A DNA stretch of 64,000 nt from Thalassospira tepidiphila MCCC 1A03514 (lineage in GTDB: Bacteria > Pseudomonadota > Alphaproteobacteria > Rhodospirillales > Thalassospiraceae), in the NCBI RefSeq assembly GCF_001662875.1, contig NZ_JPVZ01000011.1, positions 55,464 to 119,463 of the forward strand, in the 5' to 3' direction. Under the pieces are notes generated by a model, which ran no database searches, was not told the DNA's origin, and saw only the letters and a list, made by a program, of their open reading frames with translations. Positions 44,114 through 53,734 of the stretch are shown in pieces (position 1 is the stretch's first letter; every line of letters begins with the position of its first letter). Position numbers and translations under genes: made by a program.

Positions 44114-45160
44114 ATGCTCGACACCCCCTGCCTTGTGATTGACCTCCCCGTCGTTGACGAAAACATTGCGCGTTTCCAAAATCTTGCCGATACGGCGGGT
44201 CTGAAGACACGCCCGCATATCAAGACGCACAAACTGCCGTTTTTTGCCAAACGACAGATTGAGGCCGGGGCAATCGGCATCACCTGCCAGAAGATTGGCG
44301 AGGCCGAGGTTATGGTTGAGGGCGGACTCCGCGACATATTGCTGACCTACAACGTCATCGGGGATGCCAAACTTGATCGACTGGCGGCACTGGCGCGCAA
44401 ATGCACGCTGTCGGTCACCTGTGACAATCTGACCGTCGCAAAGGGTTTATCGGCGCGCTTTGCGGATGAAGAAAACGAGTTGACCGTGCTTGTGGAATGC
44501 GACACCGGTGCAGGACGGTGTGGCGTGCAAAGCCCGACTGATGCTGCCGAATTGGCATCAAGGATCAATGAGTTGCCCGGACTTCGATTTGGCGGCCTGA
44601 TGACCTATCCGCCAATGGATCATGCAGAAAACGTCGACAAATGGCTGAGTGATGCCAAACAACGTCTCGAGGACGCAGGGCTCCCCTGCCCGGTTGTTTC
44701 GACCGGCGGCACGCCAAATCTGGACGCCCTGCCCGCATTCAATCACGCAACTGAACACCGCGCCGGGACCTACATTTACAATGACCGCTCCCTGATTGCG
44801 CGCGGTGCATGTGGCGTTGAAAACTGTGCCGCAGTTGTTAAGACCACCGTAGTTTCCCGCCCGACGAAAACCCGCGCCATCATCGATGCCGGATCAAAGG
44901 CGCTGAGTTCCGACCTGCTGGGCCTGGAGGGCTTTGGGATGGTTCGAGAGGCACCGGATGCGTCAATTGTCGGCCTGTCCGAAGAACACGGCATCATTGA
45001 ACTTGGTGATAGCGATTGGGATCCGGCAGTTGGTGACGTGATTTCGATTATCCCCAATCACATCTGCGTCGTGACCAACCTGTTTCCAACCGTCTGGATC
45101 AAGGATCAGAACGGCGAAATGATGGAAATGCCGGTCGCCGCACGCGGCATGCTGCGCTAA
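44114..45160 (+). CDS. PLP fold-type III enzyme, D-threonine aldolase/D-serine dehydratase-like
   Basis: The 348-residue protein has an alanine-racemase-type barrel with the PLP lysine in RPHIKTHK, followed by the beta domain of the D-threonine aldolase/DSD1 group. A metal-binding His pair is expected near the end (SEEHGIIELG and PNHICV). Possible reactions are aldol cleavage of a D-3-hydroxyamino acid or dehydration of a hydroxy-amino acid. As I recall, a D-glucosaminate dehydratase of this fold has been described; the following KDG kinase fits that reaction. Confidence 0.85.
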   Translation: MLDTPCLVIDLPVVDENIARFQNLADTAGLKTRPHIKTHKLPFFAKRQIEAGAIGITCQKIGEAEVMVEGGLRDILLTYNVIGDAKLDRLAALARKCTLSVTCDNLTVAKGLSARFADEENELTVLVECDTGAGRCGVQSPTDAAELASRINELPGLRFGGLMTYPPMDHAENVDKWLSDAKQRLEDAGLPCPVVSTGGTPNLDALPAFNHATEHRAGTYIYNDRSLIARGACGVENCAAVVKTTVVSRPTKTRAIIDAGSKALSSDLLGLEGFGMVREAPDASIVGLSEEHGIIELGDSDWDPAVGDVISIIPNHICVVTNLFPTVWIKDQNGEMMEMPVAARGMLR

Positions 45161-45181
45161 TCCGCATCAGGGAGTTTTGTG

Positions 45182-46093
45182 ATGTCTGTTGATGTCATTT
45201 GCATTGGCGAGGCCATGGGCGAGATTTCGTTCGACCCGACAGGAAACGCCAGCGTCAAGGTTGGCGGTGATACGTTTAATACTGCGGTCTATCTTGGTCG
45301 CCTTGGGATCAAGTGCGCCTTTGCCTCTGCGGTCGGCGAAGACCCGTTTGGTGAGCAGATCCGGTCTGTGCTGAAAGACAACCACGTCAGTGATGCGTTC
45401 CTGATCAGCACGGATCAGGCAAATACCGGACTTTATTCCATCACCAACCGGGCGGACGGCGAACGATTTTTCCACTACTGGCGCAATCAGTCGGCCGCAC
45501 GCCAAACGATTTCGCTGGCAAGCCCGGCCTACCTAAAGGCGCTTGAAGATGCGCCGTGGCTGTATCTTTCCGGGATCAGCTTGCACGTGCTGGAAGACGA
45601 CACCACGCTTCTGTTCCAGACACTTCAGGCACACAAAGACCAGGGTGGCAAGATCGCCTTTGATGGCAATTTCCGGCCCAAGCTTTGGTCTGGCAAGGAA
45701 GAACAGGCGCGCGAGACATACGCCCGCATCACCGCCCTTGCCGATGTTATGATGCCGACATTCGATGACGAACAGCTTCTTTGGGGTGATAAAACGGCGC
45801 AAGACACCGTAAGCCGGATTGCCAAGCTGAGCCCTGCCCTGATTGTCGTCAAACAGGGGGAGCAAGGTTGCCTGCTTTATGAAGGTGGGGAAACTCATCA
45901 TATTCCGATCCCGGAACCGGTCACCCCGATTGATACGACGGCCGCCGGTGACAGCTTTAACGCAGGCTTCATGGCAGGCTTGCTCAAGGGACAGGACGGC
46001 GTGACAGCAACACTTGCCGGACACAAGCTTGCCAGCAAGGTCATCACCCATCGCGGAGCAATCATTCCAGCCGAGGTGATGACAGACCTTTAA
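45182..46093 (+). CDS. kdgK: PfkB-family sugar kinase, probable 2-keto-3-deoxygluconate kinase
   Basis: The 303-residue protein has the PfkB motif VGGDTFNTAVYLGRLG and the catalytic DTTAAGDSFNAGF near the end. It is closest in character to KdgK, which makes KDPG from KDG. GGGAG lies seven bases before the ATG at 45182; a GTG one codon upstream is less likely. It follows the PLP enzyme by 21 bases. KDPG would be split by the eda product encoded at 18967-19608. Confidence 0.82.
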   Translation: MSVDVICIGEAMGEISFDPTGNASVKVGGDTFNTAVYLGRLGIKCAFASAVGEDPFGEQIRSVLKDNHVSDAFLISTDQANTGLYSITNRADGERFFHYWRNQSAARQTISLASPAYLKALEDAPWLYLSGISLHVLEDDTTLLFQTLQAHKDQGGKIAFDGNFRPKLWSGKEEQARETYARITALADVMMPTFDDEQLLWGDKTAQDTVSRIAKLSPALIVVKQGEQGCLLYEGGETHHIPIPEPVTPIDTTAAGDSFNAGFMAGLLKGQDGVTATLAGHKLASKVITHRGAIIPAEVMTDL

Positions 46094-46121
46094 GTGCCGG
46101 ACTAAACCACTATCACAGCAC

Positions 46122-46146
46122 AAAGCCCGGCATTACGCCGGGCTTT
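46122..46146. terminator. Bidirectional terminator between kdgK and the metal ATPase
   Basis: AAAGCCCGGC and GCCGGGCTTT form a perfect 10-base-pair stem with a 5-base loop between two convergent genes. Confidence 0.85.
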
Positions 46147-46174
46147 GTTCATTATGGCCGATGTTCACCCTGTT

Positions 46175-48595
46175 CTATGCCTTGCGCAAGGCGATCAACA
46201 ATCTCAGCGAATTAATTGTCACCAGAACCGTCGCCCCGGTGTCGGCCAGTACGGCAAGCCAGAGGCCAGTTAGCCCGGTGATGGATGTCACCAGAAAGAC
46301 CGCCTTAAGCCCCAATGCAATCGTGATGTTTTCACGGATCACCCGGCGTGCCGCACGCGACAGCTTCACCAGATTAACCACATCACCCAGCCGGTCCTTG
46401 ACCGCCACCGCATCGGCGGCCTCAAGGGCGATATCCGTGCCCCCGCCAATCGCGATACCAACGTCGGCGGATTTCAGTGCCGGGGCATCGTTGACGCCGT
46501 CACCGACCATCGCCACCGGACCTGACCGTTTCGGATCATCCCGCAATTCTGCCAAGGCATTCAATTTGTCTTCGGGCATCAGTTCGGCGCGATACTCCAT
46601 GCCAAGCTCTGCGGCCATGCGTTTGGCGACCCGATCCGCATCGCCTGTTAACATCACAGGCGTGATGTTAAGCCTGTTAAGTTCGCCAAGCGCGTTCTTC
46701 GCGTCACTGCGCGCCACATCGCGCAGGGCCAGGGCACCGATCACCTGCCCGTCTTTCAGGATCACGACGGCAGTACTGCCTTCATCCTCTTGCGCGGTCA
46801 GCCAATCGCCCATCTCGCCATCCGGCATACCGTTCAGACGTTTGGCCGCACCCACCTGATACAGCGCCCCGTCAATGCGTCCTTGGACACCGGCACCTGC
46901 GATGGTTCTGGCCTGTTCAACCACAGGCAGATCAAGATTGCGGTTTTCAGCAGCCGTGACGACAGCACGCGCAAGCGGGTGCGATGTGACGGCCTCAAGG
47001 GCTGCGGCAATCGTCAGAATACCATTCTCGCCATAGCCATCGGCTGTTTTGATTGCGCTTAGTTTCGGCTTGCCTTCGGTCAGCGTGCCGGTCTTGTCAA
47101 ACGCCATGGTGCGCACAGCGCCGATCAGCTCCAGCGCAGCCCCACCCTTGACCAGAAGACCGATCCTGGTCGCGCGTGCCAGCGCCGAGGTGACCGCCGC
47201 CGGGGTGGAGATCACCAGCGCACAAGGGCAGCCAATCAGAAGCAGGGCCAGACCGCGATAAATCCATTCTTCCCATGCCTGCCCAAACAACAGCGGCGGG
47301 ATCACGACCGTGGCGAGTGCGAGGCCCATGATGATCGGGGTATAGATGCGGGCAAACTTGGCAACAAAGCGTTCGACAGGTGCCTTGTGCTTTTCGCTTT
47401 GCTCGACCAGCTCAATCACGCGGTCCAGCATGGTTTGGCCCGCCGCACGGGTCACACGAATGCGGACCGGACTGTCGGTAACAATCGCACCGGCAAAAAC
47501 ATCTGTGCCGGCGTCGCTATAGACCGGGACCGACTCACCCGTCAGGTGGCTATTGTCAATCTCGGCCACACCACTTTCGATCACGCCATCGGATGGAACT
47601 CGTTCGCCCGGGCGGACTTCGATGATGTCGTCAATAACCAGATCACGCGGCGTCACGGTCTCAAAACCCACACCGGCAACACGCCGTGCCTGTTCCGGGG
47701 CAAGCTTCATCAGCGCCTTTACCCCGCTTCTGGCCCGTCCGGCAGCCACACCTTCAAGTCGCTCGCCAATCGCAAACAGCAAGACCACCATCCCGGCCTC
47801 AAGGCTTTCACCAATCGCGACCGCCCCGATGACGGCAACCGACATCAGAAGCTCGATCGAAAAGATCGCACCGCTTTGCGCCAACCGCGCCGCCTTTTTC
47901 ATCACGGGCAGCGCTGCCAACAGCGATGCCACCGACATGGCATAAGGCAACGTCACCGGCAAGATCGCACCAATCAGCCCGCCGAGTGCAAGGCAAATGG
48001 CGGCAAAGGCGATTTCATCATTTTCCGAGGACCATGGCGCGAAACGACGCAGAAGGCTCTGTTTGGATGCATTTTGCGCGTCATCTGCGGAATTCGATGC
48101 CCCGTCATTGGCGGTACTCGAGCCGCAACTGTTGCCAGCACAGCAAGACGATCCGCTTGCCTTTGCAGCCCCCGGGGCGTTCTTTTCCTGCGCCGGATAT
48201 CCGAGCTTATTTAGGGTTTTGGTGATGTCTGAACGGGTTTCATCGTGGGCAGCATCAATGCCAAGCGTCACGGTTTCGCGCATCATCGATACATCGATGC
48301 ATGAAACCCCCTCAAACTTGCCAAGGGCGGTTTCGATCTTGGCAACACATGACCCACAATCCATGCCAGTGACATGCCATTGGTAATGAACAATGTCCGT
48401 TTCATGGTTCTTGAGGATTTCCTGAAAGATGGAGGCATCATCTCCTTCGAGTGGCATCGGGGTAGAAATGCCTTGACCGTCATCGGAAAAACTTTGATGT
48501 GGTATTGCCTTAGCAAGAGCATTGACTAACGCTTCCCGGCATTGAGCACAGGAACCTACCGTCGGCATATCCGCCCATTTCGCGATGAAAGACAT
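46175..48595 (-). CDS. Zn/Cd/Pb-translocating P-type ATPase
   Basis: The protein (about 806 residues) has one heavy-metal domain (GMDCGSCVAK), a Cys-rich linker (GSSCCAGNSCGSS), the CPC channel motif (GCPCALVIS), the phosphorylation site DKTGTLTEG and the hinge GDGVNDAPALKSADVGIA. These mark a ZntA/CadA-type exporter of zinc, cadmium or lead. An extra N-terminal part has CAQC. The start is uncertain (48595 or 48607) because no good ribosome site is seen. An ArsR/SmtB-type sensor is encoded nearby at 49789-50223, which is the likely regulator. Confidence 0.92.
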   Translation of the reverse strand: MSFIAKWADMPTVGSCAQCREALVNALAKAIPHQSFSDDGQGISTPMPLEGDDASIFQEILKNHETDIVHYQWHVTGMDCGSCVAKIETALGKFEGVSCIDVSMMRETVTLGIDAAHDETRSDITKTLNKLGYPAQEKNAPGAAKASGSSCCAGNSCGSSTANDGASNSADDAQNASKQSLLRRFAPWSSENDEIAFAAICLALGGLIGAILPVTLPYAMSVASLLAALPVMKKAARLAQSGAIFSIELLMSVAVIGAVAIGESLEAGMVVLLFAIGERLEGVAAGRARSGVKALMKLAPEQARRVAGVGFETVTPRDLVIDDIIEVRPGERVPSDGVIESGVAEIDNSHLTGESVPVYSDAGTDVFAGAIVTDSPVRIRVTRAAGQTMLDRVIELVEQSEKHKAPVERFVAKFARIYTPIIMGLALATVVIPPLLFGQAWEEWIYRGLALLLIGCPCALVISTPAAVTSALARATRIGLLVKGGAALELIGAVRTMAFDKTGTLTEGKPKLSAIKTADGYGENGILTIAAALEAVTSHPLARAVVTAAENRNLDLPVVEQARTIAGAGVQGRIDGALYQVGAAKRLNGMPDGEMGDWLTAQEDEGSTAVVILKDGQVIGALALRDVARSDAKNALGELNRLNITPVMLTGDADRVAKRMAAELGMEYRAELMPEDKLNALAELRDDPKRSGPVAMVGDGVNDAPALKSADVGIAIGGGTDIALEAADAVAVKDRLGDVVNLVKLSRAARRVIRENITIALGLKAVFLVTSITGLTGLWLAVLADTGATVLVTINSLRLLIALRKA

Positions 48596-48664
48596 CCACA
48601 ATCCCAAACAATCAAATTTCTATTCATATGTTAAGGTAAACGTATTTTGCAGGGTTGTCTCTGT

Positions 48665-48698
48665 CAAGAACATTCAAACAGGAATTTGAATGTTCTTG
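48665..48698. repeat. Perfect 14-base-pair inverted repeat between the ATPase and sulfotransferase genes
   Basis: CAAGAACATTCAAA and TTTGAATGTTCTTG surround a 6-base loop (CAGGAA). There is no T run on the minus strand. It may be a terminator of the sulfotransferase gene or an ArsR-type operator of the ATPase gene. Confidence 0.6.
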
Positions 48699-48724
48699 TT
48701 TCCAAACATCATATATTGAGGTCG

Positions 48725-49735
48725 TCAGGCATAGTCGTGGCGTGCCATCCATGCCTTCAGGTCTTCGGATATTGCGGCCTGTATATCACGATCACTCTCA
48801 GAGCGCCCGATATGCGCGGCATCACTCTTGACAAGCTGCGAATTGAATTCATTGGAAACATTGAGAAATTCGGCAAGCGTTTCCAGAGTTTTTTCTGGTT
48901 GCTCCACCAAATCCTCCATCCGCACCGTCAAGGTCAAATGCTCAGGCAAAGCCTCCATCAGCTTTTCAGCTGCCAGCAAGTTGGAACAGATATACTGCTC
49001 AGCTAATTTGACATCATTTGGGAACCAGACTTGCTTTACATAGGAGCTGATCGTATCGGCCGGTGACCGGATCATGTTGACAAACCGCATTTCCGGGAAC
49101 AGTTCGGCAAGGAAATCTACCGCCAGAGAGTTCGATGGCGTATCATCGACCCAGCGCAGTTGCGATATAGTGCCGTAAAGATCGCACAGGAAGCCCCGTG
49201 CAATATCCAACAATTCTGCTCGCTCAAACTGCTTCGTCACAAAAAACGGTTTCAGTAGTCCATCTGTATCAACAATCCCGTTCTGATCGATATGCACAGC
49301 CAGTTTTTTGACGAGCTCGTTCACGCACTTGTCATAGTTGTTAATCCCAAAGCCCTGCGCTATCGCATGGACGGACCCACTTGCCTGAGGATTTTGTCGT
49401 TGCACATACTCAAACGCCTGATGAAATGATGCACCATGCTCGTTCATACGGTTTTGCACCTGCTGGTTTAACGCTACGTCGCGAAAAGCCAGATTACGAA
49501 GCTTTTGGGCCCGCGCGTAAAAATGCAGGATTGCGAAATGACGCCTCATCAAATCGGGTATGCCAGACAGGTCACGTATAAGATCGCGCAATCCCGCACG
49601 TTCGACAATGAGCTTGTTCTCGTGGACAGGCAGATTAAATGCGGGATGCGACCCGACTAAATCCCCCATGAGCGAGGTACCACTTCTACCGCTACCACCA
49701 ACGAAAACAGGCAACGTCAATTGACTTTGGCTCAT
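48725..49735 (-). CDS. Sulfotransferase family protein
   Basis: The 336-residue protein has the PAPS-binding 5' loop VGGSGRSGTSLM at the N-terminus and the 3'-phosphate block VNMIRSPADTISSY near residue 225. It resembles the bacterial sulfotransferases of the P-loop group acting on carbohydrates or small molecules; the acceptor is unknown. It has no signal peptide. Its position between a metal ATPase and its presumed regulator is odd and suggests insertion. Ribosome site AGGA lies six bases before the ATG. Confidence 0.8.
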   Translation of the reverse strand: MSQSQLTLPVFVGGSGRSGTSLMGDLVGSHPAFNLPVHENKLIVERAGLRDLIRDLSGIPDLMRRHFAILHFYARAQKLRNLAFRDVALNQQVQNRMNEHGASFHQAFEYVQRQNPQASGSVHAIAQGFGINNYDKCVNELVKKLAVHIDQNGIVDTDGLLKPFFVTKQFERAELLDIARGFLCDLYGTISQLRWVDDTPSNSLAVDFLAELFPEMRFVNMIRSPADTISSYVKQVWFPNDVKLAEQYICSNLLAAEKLMEALPEHLTLTVRMEDLVEQPEKTLETLAEFLNVSNEFNSQLVKSDAAHIGRSESDRDIQAAISEDLKAWMARHDYA

Positions 49736-49788
49736 AATTTTCCTGCATGCTTGTTTTGAGGTGGCGCGAGACAAGAGTCATAGCATCC

Positions 49789-50223
49789 TCAATCATGTGT
49801 GACATGGGCAAAGGTATCGCGTACTACCCGCGAAATATGATCATCATCAATCTGATAAAGGATATGTCGCCCTCTACGCTCGGACGCGAGAATACGTTGG
49901 TCGCGCAAATGTCGCAAATGATGACTGCAAAGCGATTGCGACATATTCGTTGCCGCAGCCAACTCCGAAACAGTCTGGGGCTTTTCCATGCAGCGCAGGA
50001 CAAGCTGAAGCCGCCCGGCATCCCCCAATAGGGAAAAGATTTTCGCTGCCGCCTCGACATCAGGCAAAGCCAAATCCGCGCCAACGGCCCGCGATGCGTC
50101 GCGTGTGACGGCCTCGCCCTGTTCCGTGCTCAGACCAAGTCGGGCAGCTGCATCACATTCCTGGCAATCATCAGGATCAGTTGCGGGAACGGGCGTGCGG
50201 GGTTTGGTTTTGCTTTCTGACAT
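49789..50223 (-). CDS. ArsR/SmtB-type zinc-sensing repressor
   Basis: The 144-residue protein has a winged helix (ELAAATNMSQSLCSHHLRHL). The last helix carries an alpha-5 metal site, Asp127-x-His129-x10-His140-x2-His143, with the spacing of CzrA/SmtB. An extra N-terminal CQEC pair may form a second site, as in cadmium/lead sensors. It should release DNA on binding zinc and so turn on efflux. The palindrome at 50339-50357 upstream is a good operator candidate. Confidence 0.9.
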   Translation of the reverse strand: MSESKTKPRTPVPATDPDDCQECDAAARLGLSTEQGEAVTRDASRAVGADLALPDVEAAAKIFSLLGDAGRLQLVLRCMEKPQTVSELAAATNMSQSLCSHHLRHLRDQRILASERRGRHILYQIDDDHISRVVRDTFAHVTHD

Positions 50224-50338
50224 GGGGACTATTTTCCACGCCTGCCCGCACAAGGCAAGCGACACATAAAAATTCGCCTAAATCGCCGTCGCTCTCGGCA
50301 GGCCAGAAACAAACCGGATTGACTCATTTCGATAAATT

Positions 50339-50357
50339 ATTCATGTTTTACATGAAT
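50339..50357. promoter_or_regulatory. Candidate ArsR/SmtB operator
   Basis: ATTCATGT-TTT-ACATGAAT is a perfect 8-base inverted repeat with a 3-base centre, AT-rich like SmtB/CzrA sites. It lies between the divergent ArsR and DUF2975 genes and may control both. Confidence 0.6.
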
Positions 50358-50400
50358 TTTATAACTTGATTCCGAATTCCCCTATTCAGGAGCCCCACAG

Positions 50401-50955
50401 ATGTCCTCCACCCAACACACTGATACGCTTAAGAATGTGCGCACCATCAGCACTCTTCTTTACTGGGTCTGTGCGATTGCCATCATTTTTCAGATCCTGG
50501 TCGTGCCACTGGTCTGGTATGCGCCGGGCTGGGTCGAAGCCAGCACCAGTCAAATGACCGTCAGCCTTGCCGATCTGCACGCGCTCTCGGGTTGGCAGAA
50601 ATACGTCACCATGGCGGTGATGATGATCCCGTCACTTGTTTTGGCCTATGGCCTGTATCGCTTGCGCAAGATGTTTGGTGCCTTCGCACACAATGCCATT
50701 TTCCAGCCTGAACCCATCAGGCATCTCAAGGCATTTGGTATTGCCCTTCTGGCGCAAACCCTGATCAAACCGCTGACCGGTGCTGCCACCTCGGTCCTTG
50801 CGACCTTTCATCGTCCGGCGGGTGAACGGGTTCTGTCGATCGGGCTGAGCAATGCCGAGGCCAGCACGTTGTTTCTGGGCGGGCTGATCATTGTCATTGC
50901 CTGGGTACTGGGCGAAGCCGCCCGCATTGATGACGAAAACCGGAGCTTCGTCTGA
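50401..50955 (+). CDS. DUF2975 membrane protein
   Basis: The 184-residue protein has four hydrophobic helices and matches the DUF2975 pattern (LYRLRKMFGAFAHNAIFQPEPIRHLKAFG). Members are small membrane proteins always paired with a YozG-like helix-turn-helix protein; their function is unknown. Its stop overlaps the start of that partner (TGATG). Confidence 0.85.
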   Translation: MSSTQHTDTLKNVRTISTLLYWVCAIAIIFQILVVPLVWYAPGWVEASTSQMTVSLADLHALSGWQKYVTMAVMMIPSLVLAYGLYRLRKMFGAFAHNAIFQPEPIRHLKAFGIALLAQTLIKPLTGAATSVLATFHRPAGERVLSIGLSNAEASTLFLGGLIIVIAWVLGEAARIDDENRSFV

Positions 50956-51161
50956 TGGCCATTATCGTTCGGCTGGACGTCATGCTGGCCACGCGCAAGA
51001 TGAAATCCAAGGATCTCGCCGCCCGGATCGGGATCAGCGAACAGAACCTGTCGCTTTTGAAGTCCGGCAAAGTGCGAGGCGTGCGGTTTGAAACGCTATC
51101 GGCCATTTGCAAGGAGCTTGATTGTCAACCCGGCGACCTTTTGGAATTTCAACCCGATTAG
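50955..51161 (+). CDS. Xre-type helix-turn-helix protein, YozG-like
   Basis: The 68-residue protein is a single helix-turn-helix domain (TRKMKSKDLAARIGISEQNLS, ending CQPGDLLEFQPD). It is typical of the small Cro/CI-like partner of DUF2975. It overlaps the DUF2975 gene by one base. It probably regulates its own operon. Confidence 0.9.
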   Translation: MAIIVRLDVMLATRKMKSKDLAARIGISEQNLSLLKSGKVRGVRFETLSAICKELDCQPGDLLEFQPD

Positions 51162-51215
51162 TGACCGGCCAATGCAAGCGAGCAGAGCACGAGAACCATG
51201 GCATTTCGCCCGCTT

Positions 51216-53669
51216 TTACGACTTCATCCGATCCCCGGACGGGTCGCAGAACGGGTGTAGAGACGCCTGAGCACCAACCACTGTTCCAGCGACATCAATG
51301 CTGTAACTTGATGCCAGAATGTCGCCGGACGTCTCACCCGCGCATCCGATATAGCCCATCCCGACAGCAGCACCAAGATGATGGCCATAGGCCCCCGATG
51401 TCAGATGACCGACGATCTTGCCATCGCGCAGGATCGGTTCGTTATGGAACAAGAGTGGTTCCGGATCATTCAGGCGGAATTGCACTATCCGACGCGTCAA
51501 ACCACTTTCACGCTTGGCAAGCACGGCATCCCGGCCAAAGAAATCCGACTTGTCGGTTTTAACAGCAAAACCAAGCCCGGCCTCAAGCACATGATCCTCA
51601 CAGGTGATGTCATGACCAAAGTGACGAAAGCCCTTTTCGATCCGGCACCCATCCATCATATGCAAGCCACATAATTTCAGGCCATGGCCTTCGCCAGCCG
51701 CTAGCAGCGTTTCAAACACATGGGCAGCCATGTCGGTACTGACATAGATTTCCCAGCCCAGTTCCCCGACATAGGAAACACGATGGGCACGCGCGATCCC
51801 CATGCCGATTTCGATTTCCTGTGCCGTGCCAAACGGATTGGCCGCGTTTGAGAAATCGTTGGGCGATACGGAAGCCAACAGATCACGCGACTTCGGCCCC
51901 ATAACGGCCAGAACCGCCTCACCCGCCGTGACATCAGTGATGACAACCATATGATCGTCAACATGGCGACGCATCCATGTCTCATCGGCCAGCCGCGTTG
52001 CCGCCGGTGTCACCACCAGATAAGCAAGCTCCGAAAGGCGTGTAATGGTTACGTCCGCCTCGATCCCGCCCCGCGCATTGAGGAACTGGGTATAGACGAT
52101 CTTGCCAACCGGCACGTCCATCTCCCCACCGCTGACATGGTTCAGGAAGGCCGTCGCATCCGGGCCTTCAACCCGGATTTTGCCAAAGGACGACATGTCA
52201 TAAAGGCCCACACCGGTTCGGATTGCCAGATGCTCTGCCTTGGCATTGTCAAACCAGTTGGGGCGTTTCCAGCTATATTCATATTCCGGTTTCTGACCGT
52301 CATTGGCGAACCAGTTTGCACGCTCCCAGCCTGCGAGCTCACCGAACACGGCGCCGTTCCTCGCCAGATGTTCATGCAGGGGCGAGCGACGAATGCCGCG
52401 TGATGTTGCTTTTTGCCGGAACGGATAATGATCGGCATACAGCAAGCCCAATGTTTCTGAAACACGTTCCGTCAGATAGGTCTTGTTGCCCTGAAATGGC
52501 TGCATGCGTGCGATATCGACATCGCCAAGATCGAACGGCTTTTCGCCGTCTTCCATCCATTGCGCCAACGCCATCCCGGCCCCACCGGCCGATTGAATAC
52601 CGATGGAATTGAACCCGGCCGCGACCCAAACATTATCCATACCAGGCGCCAGACCAAGGTGATAGGCGTCATCGGGCGTAAAGCTTTCCGGGCCATTGAA
52701 AAAGGTATGAATACCGGTTTGGCCCAAAAGTGGCAGGCGATTGATCGCCATTTCAAGGATCGGTTCGAAATGCTCGAAATCGGGTGGCAGCTCATCAAAC
52801 TCGAAGCTGTCGGGAATGCCCTCCATGCCCCATGGCTTGGCCTTGGGCTCGAACATTCCCAATAGGATCTTACCGGCATCTTCCTTGTAATAGGCGCACT
52901 CATCAGGCACGCGCAGAACCGGCAAATCACCCAGCTGTGGCACACTATCGGTGACGATATAATAATGCTCACAAGCATGTAACGGCACATTCACACCGGC
53001 CATCTTGCCAACATCGCGCGCCCACATGCCCGCACAGTTGACCACCATATCGCAGGCAATTTCGCCTTGATCACCATCCTCGGATTGCCAGGAAACGGCT
53101 GTAATACGCGATCCCTGTTTGCGCATACCGGTGACTTTGGTGCGGCTATGGATTTTCGCACCACGTTTGGTTGCACCGCGCGCCAGCGAAAGCGCGATAT
53201 TCCCCGGATCACCCTGCCCATCCTTGGGCAAATACACGCCTGCTGTCACGCCATCCAGATTGACATGCGGATAGCGTTCCCCGATCTCGGCAGGTGAGAT
53301 TTCTTCGATCTCCACCCCGAAGGCACGTGCCATCGCGGATTGGCGGAACAATTCTTCCTTCCGATCCTCCGTCAGGGCGACGGTGATGGCACCAACGCGC
53401 TTGAAACCTGTGGCGACCCCGGTTTCATCTTCAAGCGTGCCGTATAGTTCCTGGGAGTACTTGGCAAGACGGGTCATGTTGGCGGTTGCGCGCAACTGGG
53501 CAATCAGACCCGCCGCATGCCATGTCGTGCCGGATGTCAGTTCCTTGCGTTCGAGCAAGACAACATCTTTCCAGCCCAATTTGGTCAGATGATAGGCGAC
53601 CGAACAGCCAATCACGCCACCGCCGATAATGACTACACGGGCCTTGTCCTGAATGTTTGCCAACGCCAT
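51216..53669 (-). CDS. Dimethylglycine/sarcosine dehydrogenase-like flavoprotein with GcvT domain
   Basis: The 817-residue protein has an N-terminal DAO-type FAD domain (VVIIGGGVIGCSVAYHL; ERKELTSGTTWHAAGL, in which the histidine may hold FAD covalently). A middle domain and a C-terminal GcvT aminomethyltransferase domain follow (GLHMMDGCRIEKGFRHFGHD). Such enzymes remove N-methyl groups from dimethylglycine or sarcosine and pass formaldehyde to tetrahydrofolate. No other glycine-betaine genes are adjacent. It has no signal peptide. Confidence 0.9.
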   Translation of the reverse strand: MALANIQDKARVVIIGGGVIGCSVAYHLTKLGWKDVVLLERKELTSGTTWHAAGLIAQLRATANMTRLAKYSQELYGTLEDETGVATGFKRVGAITVALTEDRKEELFRQSAMARAFGVEIEEISPAEIGERYPHVNLDGVTAGVYLPKDGQGDPGNIALSLARGATKRGAKIHSRTKVTGMRKQGSRITAVSWQSEDGDQGEIACDMVVNCAGMWARDVGKMAGVNVPLHACEHYYIVTDSVPQLGDLPVLRVPDECAYYKEDAGKILLGMFEPKAKPWGMEGIPDSFEFDELPPDFEHFEPILEMAINRLPLLGQTGIHTFFNGPESFTPDDAYHLGLAPGMDNVWVAAGFNSIGIQSAGGAGMALAQWMEDGEKPFDLGDVDIARMQPFQGNKTYLTERVSETLGLLYADHYPFRQKATSRGIRRSPLHEHLARNGAVFGELAGWERANWFANDGQKPEYEYSWKRPNWFDNAKAEHLAIRTGVGLYDMSSFGKIRVEGPDATAFLNHVSGGEMDVPVGKIVYTQFLNARGGIEADVTITRLSELAYLVVTPAATRLADETWMRRHVDDHMVVITDVTAGEAVLAVMGPKSRDLLASVSPNDFSNAANPFGTAQEIEIGMGIARAHRVSYVGELGWEIYVSTDMAAHVFETLLAAGEGHGLKLCGLHMMDGCRIEKGFRHFGHDITCEDHVLEAGLGFAVKTDKSDFFGRDAVLAKRESGLTRRIVQFRLNDPEPLLFHNEPILRDGKIVGHLTSGAYGHHLGAAVGMGYIGCAGETSGDILASSYSIDVAGTVVGAQASLHPFCDPSGDRMKS

Positions 53670-53734
53670 AGCCCCTTATTCGAAATGCACTGAACTTCCC
53701 GGGACGGTCTCCTGATATGGTGGCATACCTGCTT

